Assembly (NCBI RefSeq): GCF_029892425.1
Contig: NZ_JARXWB010000027.1
Span: 47,088 to 111,087 of the forward strand
Length of the DNA stretch: 64,000 bases
Direction of reading: 5' to 3'
From: Bradyrhizobium sp. BR13661
GTDB lineage: Bacteria > Pseudomonadota > Alphaproteobacteria > Rhizobiales > Xanthobacteraceae
Part shown: piece after piece, positions 8,794 through 17,285 of the stretch
Layout of the letters: each line of letters opens with the position of its first letter
Numbering within the stretch: the stretch's first letter is position 1
Made by a program: the position numbers and the translations under genes
The notes under the pieces: model-generated
The model's database searches: none
What the model saw: only the letters and a program-made list of their open reading frames with translations
Told to the model about the DNA's origin: nothing

Positions 8794-9555
8794 ATGGATC
8801 TGGGACTTAAGGGCGCCAGGGTTCTCGTCACGGGAAGCACCAAGGGAATCGGCCGCGCGATTGCCGAGACATTTGCCGCCGAAGGCGCCAATGTCGGCGT
8901 GTGCTCACGTAACCTGGCCGAAGTCGAGAGCGCGGTTGCTGCTCTCAAGGCCAAGGGTGTTGCGGCCTTCGGCGGGGCGGTCGACGTCGCCGACGCGGCG
9001 GTGCTGAAAGCCTGGGTCGACGATATGGCGGCCAAGCTCGGCGGCATCGATGTCGTCGTCGCCAATGTCAGCGCGCTTGCCATTGGGCAGGACGACGAAA
9101 GCTGGGAGAAGGAGTTTTCGACCGACATGATGGGTACGGTTCGGCTCGTGAATGCGGCCATGCCCTATCTGGAGAAAAGCGCTGCCGGCGCGATCGTCAC
9201 CATATCGAGCGTCTCCGGTCGCGAGGTCGATTTCGCCGCTGGTCCCTACGGCACCTTCAAGGCGGCGATCATCCACTATACGAAGGGGCTCGCCAATCAG
9301 CTCGCGGGGAAGGGCATTCGCGCCAACTCGGTCTCGCCGGGCAATACCTATTTCGACGGTGGCGTCTGGAATATGATCAAGGACAACAATCCCGAACTCT
9401 ACAAGACTGCGCTGGCGCTCAATCCGACAGGGCGGATGGGCACGCCGCAGGAAATGGCCAACGCCGTGGTCTTCCTCGCCAGCCGCGCGGCCAGTTTCAT
9501 CACGGGCACAAATCTTGTCGTCGACGGCGCACTCACGCGTGGAGTGCAGTTGTAG
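8794..9555 (+). CDS. SDR-family NAD(P)-dependent oxidoreductase
   Basis: A 253-residue classical short-chain dehydrogenase. It has the cofactor motif TGSTKGIG (residues 13-20) and a catalytic triad fitting Ser139, Tyr152 and Lys156 (PYGTFK). The end, SFITGTNLVVDGALTRG, is the FabG-like C-terminal pattern. The NNAG motif is changed to VANVSA, which is seen in divergent SDRs. It lies 21 nt after the nitrilase with a ribosome-binding site (aaaaggaaa) and is probably the last gene of the amide operon. It may oxidise or reduce a carbonyl product of the pathway; the substrate is unknown. Confidence 0.88.
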   Translation: MDLGLKGARVLVTGSTKGIGRAIAETFAAEGANVGVCSRNLAEVESAVAALKAKGVAAFGGAVDVADAAVLKAWVDDMAAKLGGIDVVVANVSALAIGQDDESWEKEFSTDMMGTVRLVNAAMPYLEKSAAGAIVTISSVSGREVDFAAGPYGTFKAAIIHYTKGLANQLAGKGIRANSVSPGNTYFDGGVWNMIKDNNPELYKTALALNPTGRMGTPQEMANAVVFLASRAASFITGTNLVVDGALTRGVQL

Positions 9556-10217
9556 GAAAACGGATTGGCCTTTGCCTTGCATTGGATCTCGCCAGCTCAA
9601 ACTGGCCCATGATGCATTGGCGTGAAGATCATCGCGTGCTCGCCGAGAGGCCTGTCGCGCTTGAGGCCTACGCTTTGGGCCGAATGGACGGGACGCGATA
9701 GGCTGAAGCCTTCGGTGCGACCGGGGGCTCTGCCAAGCAAAAAGGACCGGACGTTGCGCGCTCGAATGAGCCCCACGCTCAAGTAGCCGTCGGCATCGTC
9801 TTGCAGCCGAAGATTCGAAGGCGCGATTTTCGAGAAGACCCGTTGGAGCCCTATTTGCCGGAGCGAGCAAGCGGCCTTTCGTCGCGCTTGCATTGGGCGC
9901 CGAGGTGTCGAAATCCGGTTCGTTGCAAATCGACACTGCCCTTTGGACCGCCGTTCCACCATGATGACGTCAATGCGCAGCAAGTGATCCCTTGCAGAGG
10001 CGTCGCGTTTTCGTGGATGGATTAGGGATAGCGCGATGACTGGAGCGAGAACTCAAATCTTTCAACCGGTTAGAAGGCGGCGTGTGCGCGACGTGTGCAC
10101 CGGGAGATCAAGAAAAAACTTGTGAAAGCCAATTTGAGCAGGACTCCCAAGCTGGCGCCGTCACTCCGCGAGCGCCCATACGCTCTGCCGGTCAGACGCG
10201 CCCCCAGGCGCACCCTT
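9556..10217. other. Intergenic stretch of about 660 bases without a convincing gene
   Basis: No recognisable protein domain is found on either strand. The longest candidate is a minus-strand frame at 9597-9983 (128 codons). Its downstream half looks mildly protein-like (QDDADGYLSVGLIRAR) but matches no family I know and has no good ribosome-binding site. It may be a decayed gene. Confidence 0.4.
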
Positions 10218-10244
10218 GAAAAAAGCCCCGGGCGAACCGGGGCT
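10218..10244 (-). terminator. Intrinsic terminator of the outer membrane barrel gene
   Basis: On the minus strand, 10244-10237 pairs perfectly with 10231-10224 (8 bp, AGCCCCGG against CCGGGGCT, 5-nt loop) and is followed by a run of T. It lies 40 nt after the stop of the barrel gene at 10284. Confidence 0.9.
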
Positions 10245-10283
10245 AAGAGTCTGGAGGTTTGCAGAGATAGTCGGGTAGAGACG

Positions 10284-11048
10284 TCAGTACTTGGCGACGA
10301 CCGGGCCGTCCCAATGCAGCTTGTAGTTTACGCCCACGAGCACGGTTTGGACGCGCTGGCTCGAGTTGATGACCTCGCCTTGGGCGCCGCCTGCCAGCGT
10401 AAACTGCTGAGCGTTGTCATCGTGGAACCACATGTAATTGTACTCGGCGAACACCGACCAGTTCGGCGCGAACATCCATTCGGCGCCGATGCCGGCGGTC
10501 ATGCCCGGCTGGTAGAAGCTCGCGGATTCAATCAGGGCGCCGGCCGGCGAATAGACGCTATTGCGATTTTTGATCCAGGCCGCACCGCCCTTGAGGTAGC
10601 CGAGGAATTGGGGCGTCCAGAGATAGCCGATGCGGCCGGTCGCCGTGTAGATCTCCTTCAGACTGTTGGTCTCGGAGAAGGTCGGGAAGTCCGTCAGTGC
10701 GTGGCGGCCGTTGATGCTGCCGAAATCGAAGCTGCCGCCGACGCCGAAGACGAGGCTGCCGGTCTGGAAATCGCATCCGACCTGGCCGCCGCCGATCACT
10801 CCGCTATCTTTCTCGCGGCCATAGTTGTTCGGCACAGCTGCGCCGGTGATGTCAAACACGCGGGCCGTGTCGATGCGCGTCCAGCCGCCGCCGACGTTGG
10901 CGCCAAGATAGCAGCCGGTCCAGTTGTAGAGCGAAACGGTGGGCATCGGCCGAGCCTTTACCGGCAAATCGGCGGCGCTCGCGATACTCGTCGCACCGAT
11001 CCCAATCAGCGCCCCCGCAACAATAGCAGTCTTCAGTCGTCCGAACAT
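10284..11048 (-). CDS. Outer membrane beta-barrel protein (Omp25/RopB type)
   Basis: A 254-residue protein with a signal peptide ending near SIASAAD (cleavage about 26). Features typical of rhizobial Omp25/Omp31/RopB barrels follow: an opening strand YNWTGCYLGANVGGGW, alternating aromatic strands and a terminal strand ending in aromatic Tyr (GPVVAKY). It ends with a strong terminator and stands alone. The same last residues, GPVVAKY, occur in the barrel at 17286-18014, so the two are probably paralogues. The role is structural or a small pore in the outer membrane; no specific function can be assigned. Confidence 0.85.
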   Translation of the reverse strand: MFGRLKTAIVAGALIGIGATSIASAADLPVKARPMPTVSLYNWTGCYLGANVGGGWTRIDTARVFDITGAAVPNNYGREKDSGVIGGGQVGCDFQTGSLVFGVGGSFDFGSINGRHALTDFPTFSETNSLKEIYTATGRIGYLWTPQFLGYLKGGAAWIKNRNSVYSPAGALIESASFYQPGMTAGIGAEWMFAPNWSVFAEYNYMWFHDDNAQQFTLAGGAQGEVINSSQRVQTVLVGVNYKLHWDGPVVAKY

Positions 11049-11331
11049 TCAAGCCCCCTGCATGGCCACGCGGCCACTTCATCTTTCTGTCGTGATCTTA
11101 AGTTCGGCGAAAAGATTCCGCGACGCAGAAAGGGCTGCAAAACCGCACAGAGAGCGCTTTTCGAACGTTCGTTGCAGGCTCGCGACATCGTAAGCGAGCG
11201 AAAAGAGTTAAGAAAAAATATCTTTGGGATGGCCGATGCGACGTCTGCGAATCTTGCAGCTCAGAGCCGTCCGCGAGATGCGCTTACTGCAAAGATCGAT
11301 GTTATCGCGGTCTTTGTTGCACGAAAGGCAT

Positions 11332-11454
11332 TTAGCCCCTGTCGCGCGTCCGCCATGCGGCGATGATGAAAATTCCGACAACGGCTGCACCGGCCAGCAT
11401 CCAATACTGACCATCGAAACCAAAAATGCTAAATTTCTGAATGAGGAAGTCCAC
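11332..11454 (-). CDS. Tiny single-span membrane protein (40 residues)
   Basis: A GTG start at 11454 is preceded by AAAGGTG at suitable spacing and opens a 40-codon frame. The product begins MDFLIQKFSIFGFDGQYW and continues into one hydrophobic span (MLAGAAVVGIFIIAAW) with a basic tail (RTRDRG). The composition is that of a genuine small membrane protein and not of a GC-rich shadow frame. It sits alone between the barrel gene and the KdpE-like operon. Function unknown. Confidence 0.55.
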   Translation of the reverse strand: MDFLIQKFSIFGFDGQYWMLAGAAVVGIFIIAAWRTRDRG

Positions 11455-11595
11455 CGCGCCCGCACCTTTCTTGTGCAAAGTACGCGGTTTTCAGGAAGAA
11501 ATATATTATTTTTGTACTCTGTGGATTGTGGACGTGAAACGTCAGGCGACGCCGTCGCAACGGCCACCGTAGCCCAGCGAGAGTGTTGCCGATTA

Positions 11596-11820
11596 TCAGT
11601 AGGAGCGAGAGGCGCGCTCGATCATCAATCCGTTGAGGAAATCCTCAAGTGCCAGCCGGCCGGCGTCATGCGCGGCGCGGTGCGAGGGGAAGCCGACTTC
11701 GCGAAGCTTTATTCCCATCGGGCGTCGTTTGCGGCGAATCTCCCAGGACCATCCGTCGGGCTCGTTTCCTGACCAGGACACGACGACGTAGAACGATCTG
11801 CGCGGAGACGGTCGCAACAT
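11596..11820 (-). CDS. Conserved-looking 74-residue hypothetical protein
   Basis: A small basic protein with no signal peptide or membrane span. It contains a tryptophan-rich strand (WSWEIRRKRRPMGIKL) followed by a helix-like segment (HDAGRLALEDFLNGLMIE). Its ATG shares one base with the stop of the KdpE-like gene (TGATG), so it is probably translated from the same mRNA as the two-component pair. I do not recognise a named family. Confidence 0.65.
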   Translation of the reverse strand: MLRPSPRRSFYVVVSWSGNEPDGWSWEIRRKRRPMGIKLREVGFPSHRAAHDAGRLALEDFLNGLMIERASRSY

Positions 11821-12545
11821 CAGCTCACCCCGTCTGTCGCGGTCTCGGCGTCCAGGCGGTTCTGAAGCCTGTAACCGACGCCCGATTCGGTGACCAGCAG
11901 GCGAGGGTGGTTCGGATCGGTCTCGATCTTCTGCCGGAGCTTGCGGACGAGAATGCGCAGGTACTGGATGTTGTCGCGCTGGTTGCCGGTCCAGATTTCC
12001 TTCAGGAGCTGATCGTGGGTGACGACAAGGCCCACATGCATCGCCAAGACGTGCAGGAGCCGATACTCCTTGCGCGTTAACCGTACCTGTGACTTGTTTA
12101 GCGATACCGTACGGGTCACGAGGTCGACCGAGAGCGGACCGGCGACAACGACCGGATTTTCCGTCGCTGACTTGAAATAGCGCCGCAAGGCGGCCTCGCT
12201 GCGCGCGAGCAGCTCGGCCATACCGAACGGCTTGACCACATAGTCGTCGGCGCCGGCCTGAAGCAGGCGCACCTTGTCATCCTCGCCGGACGCCACCGAG
12301 AGGATGATGATCGGTACGTTCGACCAAGCCCGGATGCGCTCCAGCACGTCAGCGCCGTGAAGGTCTGGCAGGTTGAGGTCAAGAATAATCAAATCCGGCG
12401 GACTGAAGGTCGCGATCTTAAGAGCCTCAGTGGCGTTCTCTGCTTCGAGGACGACGAAACTGTTGAGCTCAAAGCCCGCGCGGAGGAATCGCCTGATCTT
12501 CGGCTCGTCGTCGATCAGGAGAACGATGTTGGCAGGCTTACTCAT
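11820..12545 (-). CDS. KdpE-like OmpR-family response regulator
   Basis: The start is the ATG at 12545, giving 241 residues. The receiver domain has the acidic pair at 12-13 (IDDEP), phosphoacceptor Asp56 (DLIILDLNLPD), Ser83 and Lys105 (VVKPFG). The C-terminal winged helix has the KdpE-like end LRKLRQKIETDPNHPRLLVT followed by VGYRL. The start overlaps the histidine-kinase stop by 8 nt. KdpE normally activates kdpFABC under potassium limitation, but no kdp pump genes are nearby, so the target may be elsewhere or different. Confidence 0.9.
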   Translation of the reverse strand: MSKPANIVLLIDDEPKIRRFLRAGFELNSFVVLEAENATEALKIATFSPPDLIILDLNLPDLHGADVLERIRAWSNVPIIILSVASGEDDKVRLLQAGADDYVVKPFGMAELLARSEAALRRYFKSATENPVVVAGPLSVDLVTRTVSLNKSQVRLTRKEYRLLHVLAMHVGLVVTHDQLLKEIWTGNQRDNIQYLRILVRKLRQKIETDPNHPRLLVTESGVGYRLQNRLDAETATDGVS

Positions 12546-14136
12546 CGTTGAGAGCCGTCGGTTCGGAGGTGAATGATGCGGGGGCAGGCAAAGCAATGGA
12601 AACCGTCGTGCCTTGTCCGACCCCTCGGCTTTGAACCGAGACATTGCCGCCATTGGCGTGAATGAAGGTCGACGCAATCCAGAAGCCCAGGCCTGAGCCC
12701 GGGACAGATGCCTGGTGCCGTGCACTTCGGAATGATCGGTGGCCGAGCTTCTGTTGCTCGTCGGGTGTGATGCCGACGCCTTGGTCGGAGACCTGCACCA
12801 CCACATGCCCCGGTTCGGATCGAACTTCGATTGAAATCGTCGTGCCCGAGGGCGAGTATTTTGCGGCGTTCTCGAGGATCTGGCCGCAGGCTTCCTCGAC
12901 CAGGCCGGAGTCGACGTGGACCAGCGGTAGTTCGTCAGCAAAGCCCGTCTCGATCCGGTGCGCCCCGAGCCGGCGCCCCCGCCGATTGATAGCGCTGTTG
13001 ATGATGTCCCTTGGATCGGCCCATTCCAGGCGCGGGCTGAGGCCCCCCGCGCTGACGCGCGTCGCGCTGAGCAGGTTCTGGATATAGCCGTCGAGCTGCG
13101 CCGTCTCCTCGGAGATGACATCGACGAGGGCACGCATCCGTGCGTCCTCGCGCACCGCCGGAACGGACTCGAGCACGCTGGCAGAGCCCTTGATTGCGGC
13201 AAGCGGCGAGCAGAGCTCGTGCGAAAGCGTGCCGTGGAATGCGTCCCGCAACAGCTGCGCCTGCAAGTGGAGCCTGGCGCTTTCCATGGCTTTGCCGATA
13301 TCGAGCCGCTGCAGCGTCAATGAAGTTTCTTCGAGAATCGCCTCGATCCGCCGGGTCCTCGCCTCGATGGTTTGCTGCGAGCCAAGACCGATGTTGATGG
13401 CAATAACGCCGTGAACGGTGGTGGCGGCCGATATCGCCTGGAGCAGCCAGATCTCCCTGCGCCGCTCATCTAAGATCGTGCGCACCAGCGGACCGGTACC
13501 CGAGTTCATGGCAGCTGCGCTCGCCTGCACGTCCGGCGGCGCGAAACGCGCTTCCGACGGCTCAAAATGGCCATCGGCCGTTGCCACAAAGAAGGTCACG
13601 GGATGCCCGAACGCGCGCTCGAGGTGCCCTTGAATCGCCGAGATCAGATCGGCGATCGTGAAGCAGGTCGCAAGGCGCCGCGAGAAATCATAGAGCGCGT
13701 GCATCTCCTTCTCGCGCCGGCGCAGCGTCTCGGTTTCCTTGTGCAGTCGCGATGCGAGATTGCTGCTGACGAGGGACACGATGAGAAACAATAGCAGGTC
13801 GACGGCTTCCGACGGGTCTTCGACGCGAAAGCTGTAGATCGGTGCAAAGAAGAAGAAATCTGCCGCCGCCATTCCTGCGACCGAGGCCAGCATCGCGGGC
13901 CAGATTCCCCATCGGGTGGCGGCGAAGACAACCGGAACGAGATAGGCAAGCGGTACCAGCATCGTGGCCACGTCGATGGGGACCGCGAACAGTGCGGCCG
14001 TGATCAGCACGATGCTCAGAATCGACAGCAGCAGCGGGGCCAGAAACGGGGAGATCATGGCAAACGGAGTAAAGATCTCCGGGCTTGTGCTCTCGCTCGG
14101 AGCCGACTCAGTTGTGGTGGGCCATCGCCTCGGCAT
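12538..14136 (-). CDS. KdpD-like sensor histidine kinase lacking the KdpD N-terminal domain
   Basis: The product has a four-helix DUF4118 membrane module, a GAF-like region, a dimerisation helix with the phospho-histidine in SHELCSPLAAIKG, and an ATPase domain with N box (ILENAAKYSP), G1 (DQGVGI) and G2 (GSGLGFWI). The large KdpD N-terminal domain with its Walker site and universal-stress fold is absent, so this is a half-length KdpD. The start is uncertain. The frame opens at 14367, but the first 75 residues there look non-conserved; ATGs at 14136 and 14058 (directly before the first membrane helix) are better, though neither has an ideal ribosome-binding site. Confidence 0.85.
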   Translation of the reverse strand: MPRRWPTTTESAPSESTSPEIFTPFAMISPFLAPLLLSILSIVLITAALFAVPIDVATMLVPLAYLVPVVFAATRWGIWPAMLASVAGMAAADFFFFAPIYSFRVEDPSEAVDLLLFLIVSLVSSNLASRLHKETETLRRREKEMHALYDFSRRLATCFTIADLISAIQGHLERAFGHPVTFFVATADGHFEPSEARFAPPDVQASAAAMNSGTGPLVRTILDERRREIWLLQAISAATTVHGVIAINIGLGSQQTIEARTRRIEAILEETSLTLQRLDIGKAMESARLHLQAQLLRDAFHGTLSHELCSPLAAIKGSASVLESVPAVREDARMRALVDVISEETAQLDGYIQNLLSATRVSAGGLSPRLEWADPRDIINSAINRRGRRLGAHRIETGFADELPLVHVDSGLVEEACGQILENAAKYSPSGTTISIEVRSEPGHVVVQVSDQGVGITPDEQQKLGHRSFRSARHQASVPGSGLGFWIASTFIHANGGNVSVQSRGVGQGTTVSIALPAPASFTSEPTALNDE

Positions 14137-14533
14137 TGAGGACGGACGGCCTATCGGCAGATGAAAGATCAAAGTACGTACGTGCCCCTGCAGGAGGACA
14201 TCGACGAGCCAAAACGCTACCTCGCGGCGAACGCGCCAGCTCACCCCAAGCAGGGATTTGATCGGACGTTGAGAGACGGAGCTCCTCGGATTGGCTGCCC
14301 CTGAGGAAATAGCGCTCCCAAACTCGTTAGACGTCGCGATGCAAACTTCCGCCTTTGATGTCGTCAACTACCCAGCAAGGCGACGATGTTCCAAATCGAC
14401 GTAGAAAATCTATGTTGTTGGTGGATACGAGAAATAAAAAAGAAATAGTCAAAGCACTCCGTGAAATTACGGAGTTGTCTGCAATCCCGCGCGTGTCGGT
14501 AGCAGTAGGCAGCATTCCTATAAGGGAAGTTGA
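14137..14533. other. Region between the histidine kinase and the next gene
   Basis: About 400 bases that include the uncertain 5' extension of the kinase frame (to 14367) and an AT-richer part at 14380-14530. No separate gene, RNA or repeat is evident. The promoter of the two-component operon should lie here. Confidence 0.4.
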
Positions 14534-15178
14534 TCAACCTCTCGCGGGTGTCGCCGGTCGCAACGACGAAGCGCCTTCGTTCGCCTCTCGTATCAAGCTC
14601 GCATATTGGAGGGCGCGCTTTTCGCTCGACAATTCCGGAGCCTCGCCGGGATGGAGTTTGCCGGATATGCGGCCATGCGGGGGCGCCAGAGCCGCAACCG
14701 CCGCTGCGCTGATCTGTTTCGGCGGATAGAGGTAGAAATCCATCAGCGGCATATGTGATCCATGAGCGTTGCGCCGCAGGATGTCTCGCGCAACTTCGGC
14801 CTCGAAGGGATAGATCGCGCTCCAGCCGGCGAAGCTGCTGGCGAGGATCTCCAGGGACACGATCGTCGCCGCGATCTCAACGAATCCATGGTTGGCTTTC
14901 TTGGCGCTTCGCGTTGTCGATGCCTTGCGCAAGAGGTGTCGAAGCTCACTGTGCCGTTCGATAAGCGGACCGAGACGAAACTTCCAGAGCATGTTCGGCA
15001 GCGAAGCGAAGCCGTGTACGTCGTGATAGGACTCGATCAGGCTGCGACACTGCCGGGTCAGGTTCTTCGGCAGGAAGGTGAGATCGTCTTCGACGCCTTC
15101 GTGAGCAGTCCGCTCCGTGACGCGCGAAGCGCGAGTCGCGGCTTTCATGGTCGAGCCTCGCAAAGCAGAATTGCTCAT
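14534..15178 (-). CDS. Hypothetical protein (214 residues)
   Basis: A soluble-looking protein without signal peptide or membrane spans. The central part (RQCRSLIESYHDVHGFASLP and EIAATIVSLEILASSF) has a plausible helix-rich composition, while the N-terminal 35 residues and C-terminal 20 look disordered. It is flanked by AT-rich intergenic DNA and stands alone. No family recognised. The second ATG (MKAATRASRV) is an alternative start. Confidence 0.5.
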   Translation of the reverse strand: MSNSALRGSTMKAATRASRVTERTAHEGVEDDLTFLPKNLTRQCRSLIESYHDVHGFASLPNMLWKFRLGPLIERHSELRHLLRKASTTRSAKKANHGFVEIAATIVSLEILASSFAGWSAIYPFEAEVARDILRRNAHGSHMPLMDFYLYPPKQISAAAVAALAPPHGRISGKLHPGEAPELSSEKRALQYASLIREANEGASSLRPATPARG

Positions 15179-15577
15179 GCGGTGAGCTTAGCGAGTCGGC
15201 GCATATATCTTCGATCGACAAACGCGATCGTTTACGTAGCAAAAAAATAGTCGAAACGTGCGCGAGGCGCGATCGAAGGCGTGGATGTTACGGGAAGTAT
15301 GACGAAAATGACACAGCGCGCGGTAAACGTTTGCATCGCGACATGGCTTGATCGCAAAATCGCAATTTTTCGCTGATGCTTTGAGCAAATGGACCATGCA
15401 AATGATGATTAAGAATGCAATCGACGCACGCGAGCGCGATTACGCTATTTTATTTTAATGAAGGCGCCCGCTAAACCGTATCGCTTTTTATCAGGCTGAT
15501 CACGAAGGATTGCACCCGAAGCTTAACCAAACCGAAAGAGCGCCTCGAAGGCGTCGGTCACAGCAGCTTGGGGCAAT
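15179..15577. other. AT-richer intergenic region upstream of the porin
   Basis: About 400 bases, clearly richer in A and T than the surroundings, between a minus-strand hypothetical gene and the plus-strand porin. It must carry divergent promoters, but I cannot point to a confident -35/-10 or operator. No small gene with a good start was found. Confidence 0.4.
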
Positions 15578-17206
15578 ATGATGAGAAAGTATCTTTTGGC
15601 GGGCGTGTCGTTGGTCGCGATGGGAATGGGTGGCGCCGCTCATGCCGGTGACACCTTGCCGCCGGTGGGCAAGACGTTCTGCGATCCCTACAAGAACTAT
15701 GGGTGCCTTGATTCCTATCTCGGTTCTGATTTCCTGACCCGCTTCATCAACTACTATCGGCTCGAGTGGGGCAAGGATTCCGCTCCGGCCGACCCTAAGG
15801 CACCGCCGTCACGTCGTGCCGAGTGGCCGGCAACGCCACAGACGATTCCGCCGATGCCATTCAGCGAGTGGCCCTATGGCGGTGCGACCAGCATCGGCGT
15901 GACGCGGCCGAGCTCAGTCGATAGCCCGTTGATGAATGCGCTCAGCAATACCAAGCTCGGTGAAGCCATGAGCGACTCGCACATCCAGGTCTACGGTTGG
16001 ATCAATGCGGGTGGTAACCTCAGCACGAACACCGTGCGCGGCGGTAACGCCCCGGCAGCGTACGACTATAATCCGAACACGGTGCAGCTCGACCAGGCCG
16101 TGCTCTATATCGAGCGCCTGCCTGACACGGTACAGAAGGACCACATCGACTGGGGATTCCGTGTCGCACCGATCTACGGCGAGAATTACCGCTATACGAC
16201 CGCCTTTGGCCTGTGGAGCAATCAACTCCTGAACCAAAACAAAAACTACGGCTACGACGTACCGATGGCCTATGGCGAGGTCTTCATTCCCTGGCTCGCC
16301 GACGGTCTGCTCGTCCGCTTCGGCCGCTTCATCTCGATTCCGGACATCGAAGCGCAGCTCGCGCCGAACAACTACATGTATACGCACTCGATGACGTATA
16401 CGTTCGACAACTACACCAACACCGGCATCCAGACCACGCTCGCGGTCAACAAGAACTGGATGGTGCAGTTGGGTCTCTCGGTCGGCAGCGATACGATGCC
16501 TTGGCATCTGGGCGCAAAGATCGCCAATCCGTCGCCGAATCCGCTCTTCCCGAACAGTACCATGCTGAAGGACCCGGGCGCGATTCCGAGCGTCACGGCC
16601 GGCGTGCGTTGGACCAGCGATTCCGGCAACGACAGCATCTATGTGGTGGCCGATGCCTGGAATAGCGGCACGTGGGGCTACAACAACCTGCAATGGGTCG
16701 GTCTCACCGCGTACCACAAGTTCAACGACCAGTGGCACATCTCGTTCGAGACCTACAATCTGCACCAGAACAACGTGCTCAACGCGAACAACCCGGCGGC
16801 GATGGCCGCCTATCTCGCCGGAGGCACGCCGTTCTCGCCACAGTACATGTTGACCAACGCTCCAGGGCTCGCGCAGTGCTCAAACGCGGCGGTGTGGTCG
16901 TGCACGGCTTCGGTGCAGACCTATCTCGCGTACCTCAACTACAAGCCGACGTCGCTGGACAACATCTCGTATCGTATCGAGTACTACGACGACAAGGAAG
17001 GTCAGCGCACCGGCACCAAGACCGCATACTTCGAGACGGGTATCGGCTGGCAGCACTGGTTCTCGCCGCAGATCGAGATCAGGCCTGAATTTACGTACTA
17101 CAAGTCGCTCAATGCCAACGCGTTCAACGGAAATGCGAACTTCGGCATTGCCCCCAACAAGAACTTCGCCCTCGTCGGCTCGGCGGACATCATCATTCAC
17201 TTCTAA
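15578..17206 (+). CDS. Putative beta-barrel porin (BBP2/OmpL-like)
   Basis: A 542-residue protein with a signal peptide (cleavage near GAAHA, residue 23), rich in Trp, Tyr and Asn and ending in Phe (SADIIIHF), as outer membrane barrels do. The order and motifs VYGWINAGGNLSTN, DWGFRVAPIYGENYRYTT and LVRFGRFISIPDIEAQLAPN fit the BBP2/OmpL-like porin family. It probably forms a diffusion channel in the outer membrane. A perfect 11-bp hairpin follows, then a second barrel gene. Confidence 0.85.
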   Translation: MMRKYLLAGVSLVAMGMGGAAHAGDTLPPVGKTFCDPYKNYGCLDSYLGSDFLTRFINYYRLEWGKDSAPADPKAPPSRRAEWPATPQTIPPMPFSEWPYGGATSIGVTRPSSVDSPLMNALSNTKLGEAMSDSHIQVYGWINAGGNLSTNTVRGGNAPAAYDYNPNTVQLDQAVLYIERLPDTVQKDHIDWGFRVAPIYGENYRYTTAFGLWSNQLLNQNKNYGYDVPMAYGEVFIPWLADGLLVRFGRFISIPDIEAQLAPNNYMYTHSMTYTFDNYTNTGIQTTLAVNKNWMVQLGLSVGSDTMPWHLGAKIANPSPNPLFPNSTMLKDPGAIPSVTAGVRWTSDSGNDSIYVVADAWNSGTWGYNNLQWVGLTAYHKFNDQWHISFETYNLHQNNVLNANNPAAMAAYLAGGTPFSPQYMLTNAPGLAQCSNAAVWSCTASVQTYLAYLNYKPTSLDNISYRIEYYDDKEGQRTGTKTAYFETGIGWQHWFSPQIEIRPEFTYYKSLNANAFNGNANFGIAPNKNFALVGSADIIIHF

Positions 17207-17217
17207 CGGGGGACAAA

Positions 17218-17250
17218 CCCGGCGGCTCAAGCGCAAGCAGAGCCGCCGGG
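17218..17250 (+). other. Perfect 11-bp intercistronic hairpin
   Basis: The arm 17218-17228 is exactly complementary to 17240-17250, with an 11-nt loop. It lies 12 nt after the porin stop and has no following T run. It is better read as an mRNA-stabilising or processing hairpin between the porin and the next barrel gene than as a terminator. Confidence 0.6.
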
Positions 17251-17285
17251 AGCTTCGGAACAAATTCGACAGGGGGTTTTCTACA

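Noticed and set aside
9597..9983. 128-codon minus-strand frame after the SDR gene
   Set aside because: No family, no good start signal, and the N-terminal half is Arg-rich; at most a decayed gene.
10095..11366. 423-codon plus-strand frame across the barrel gene
   Set aside because: It is antisense to a barrel gene with signal peptide and terminator; composition is shadow-like and no domain is present.
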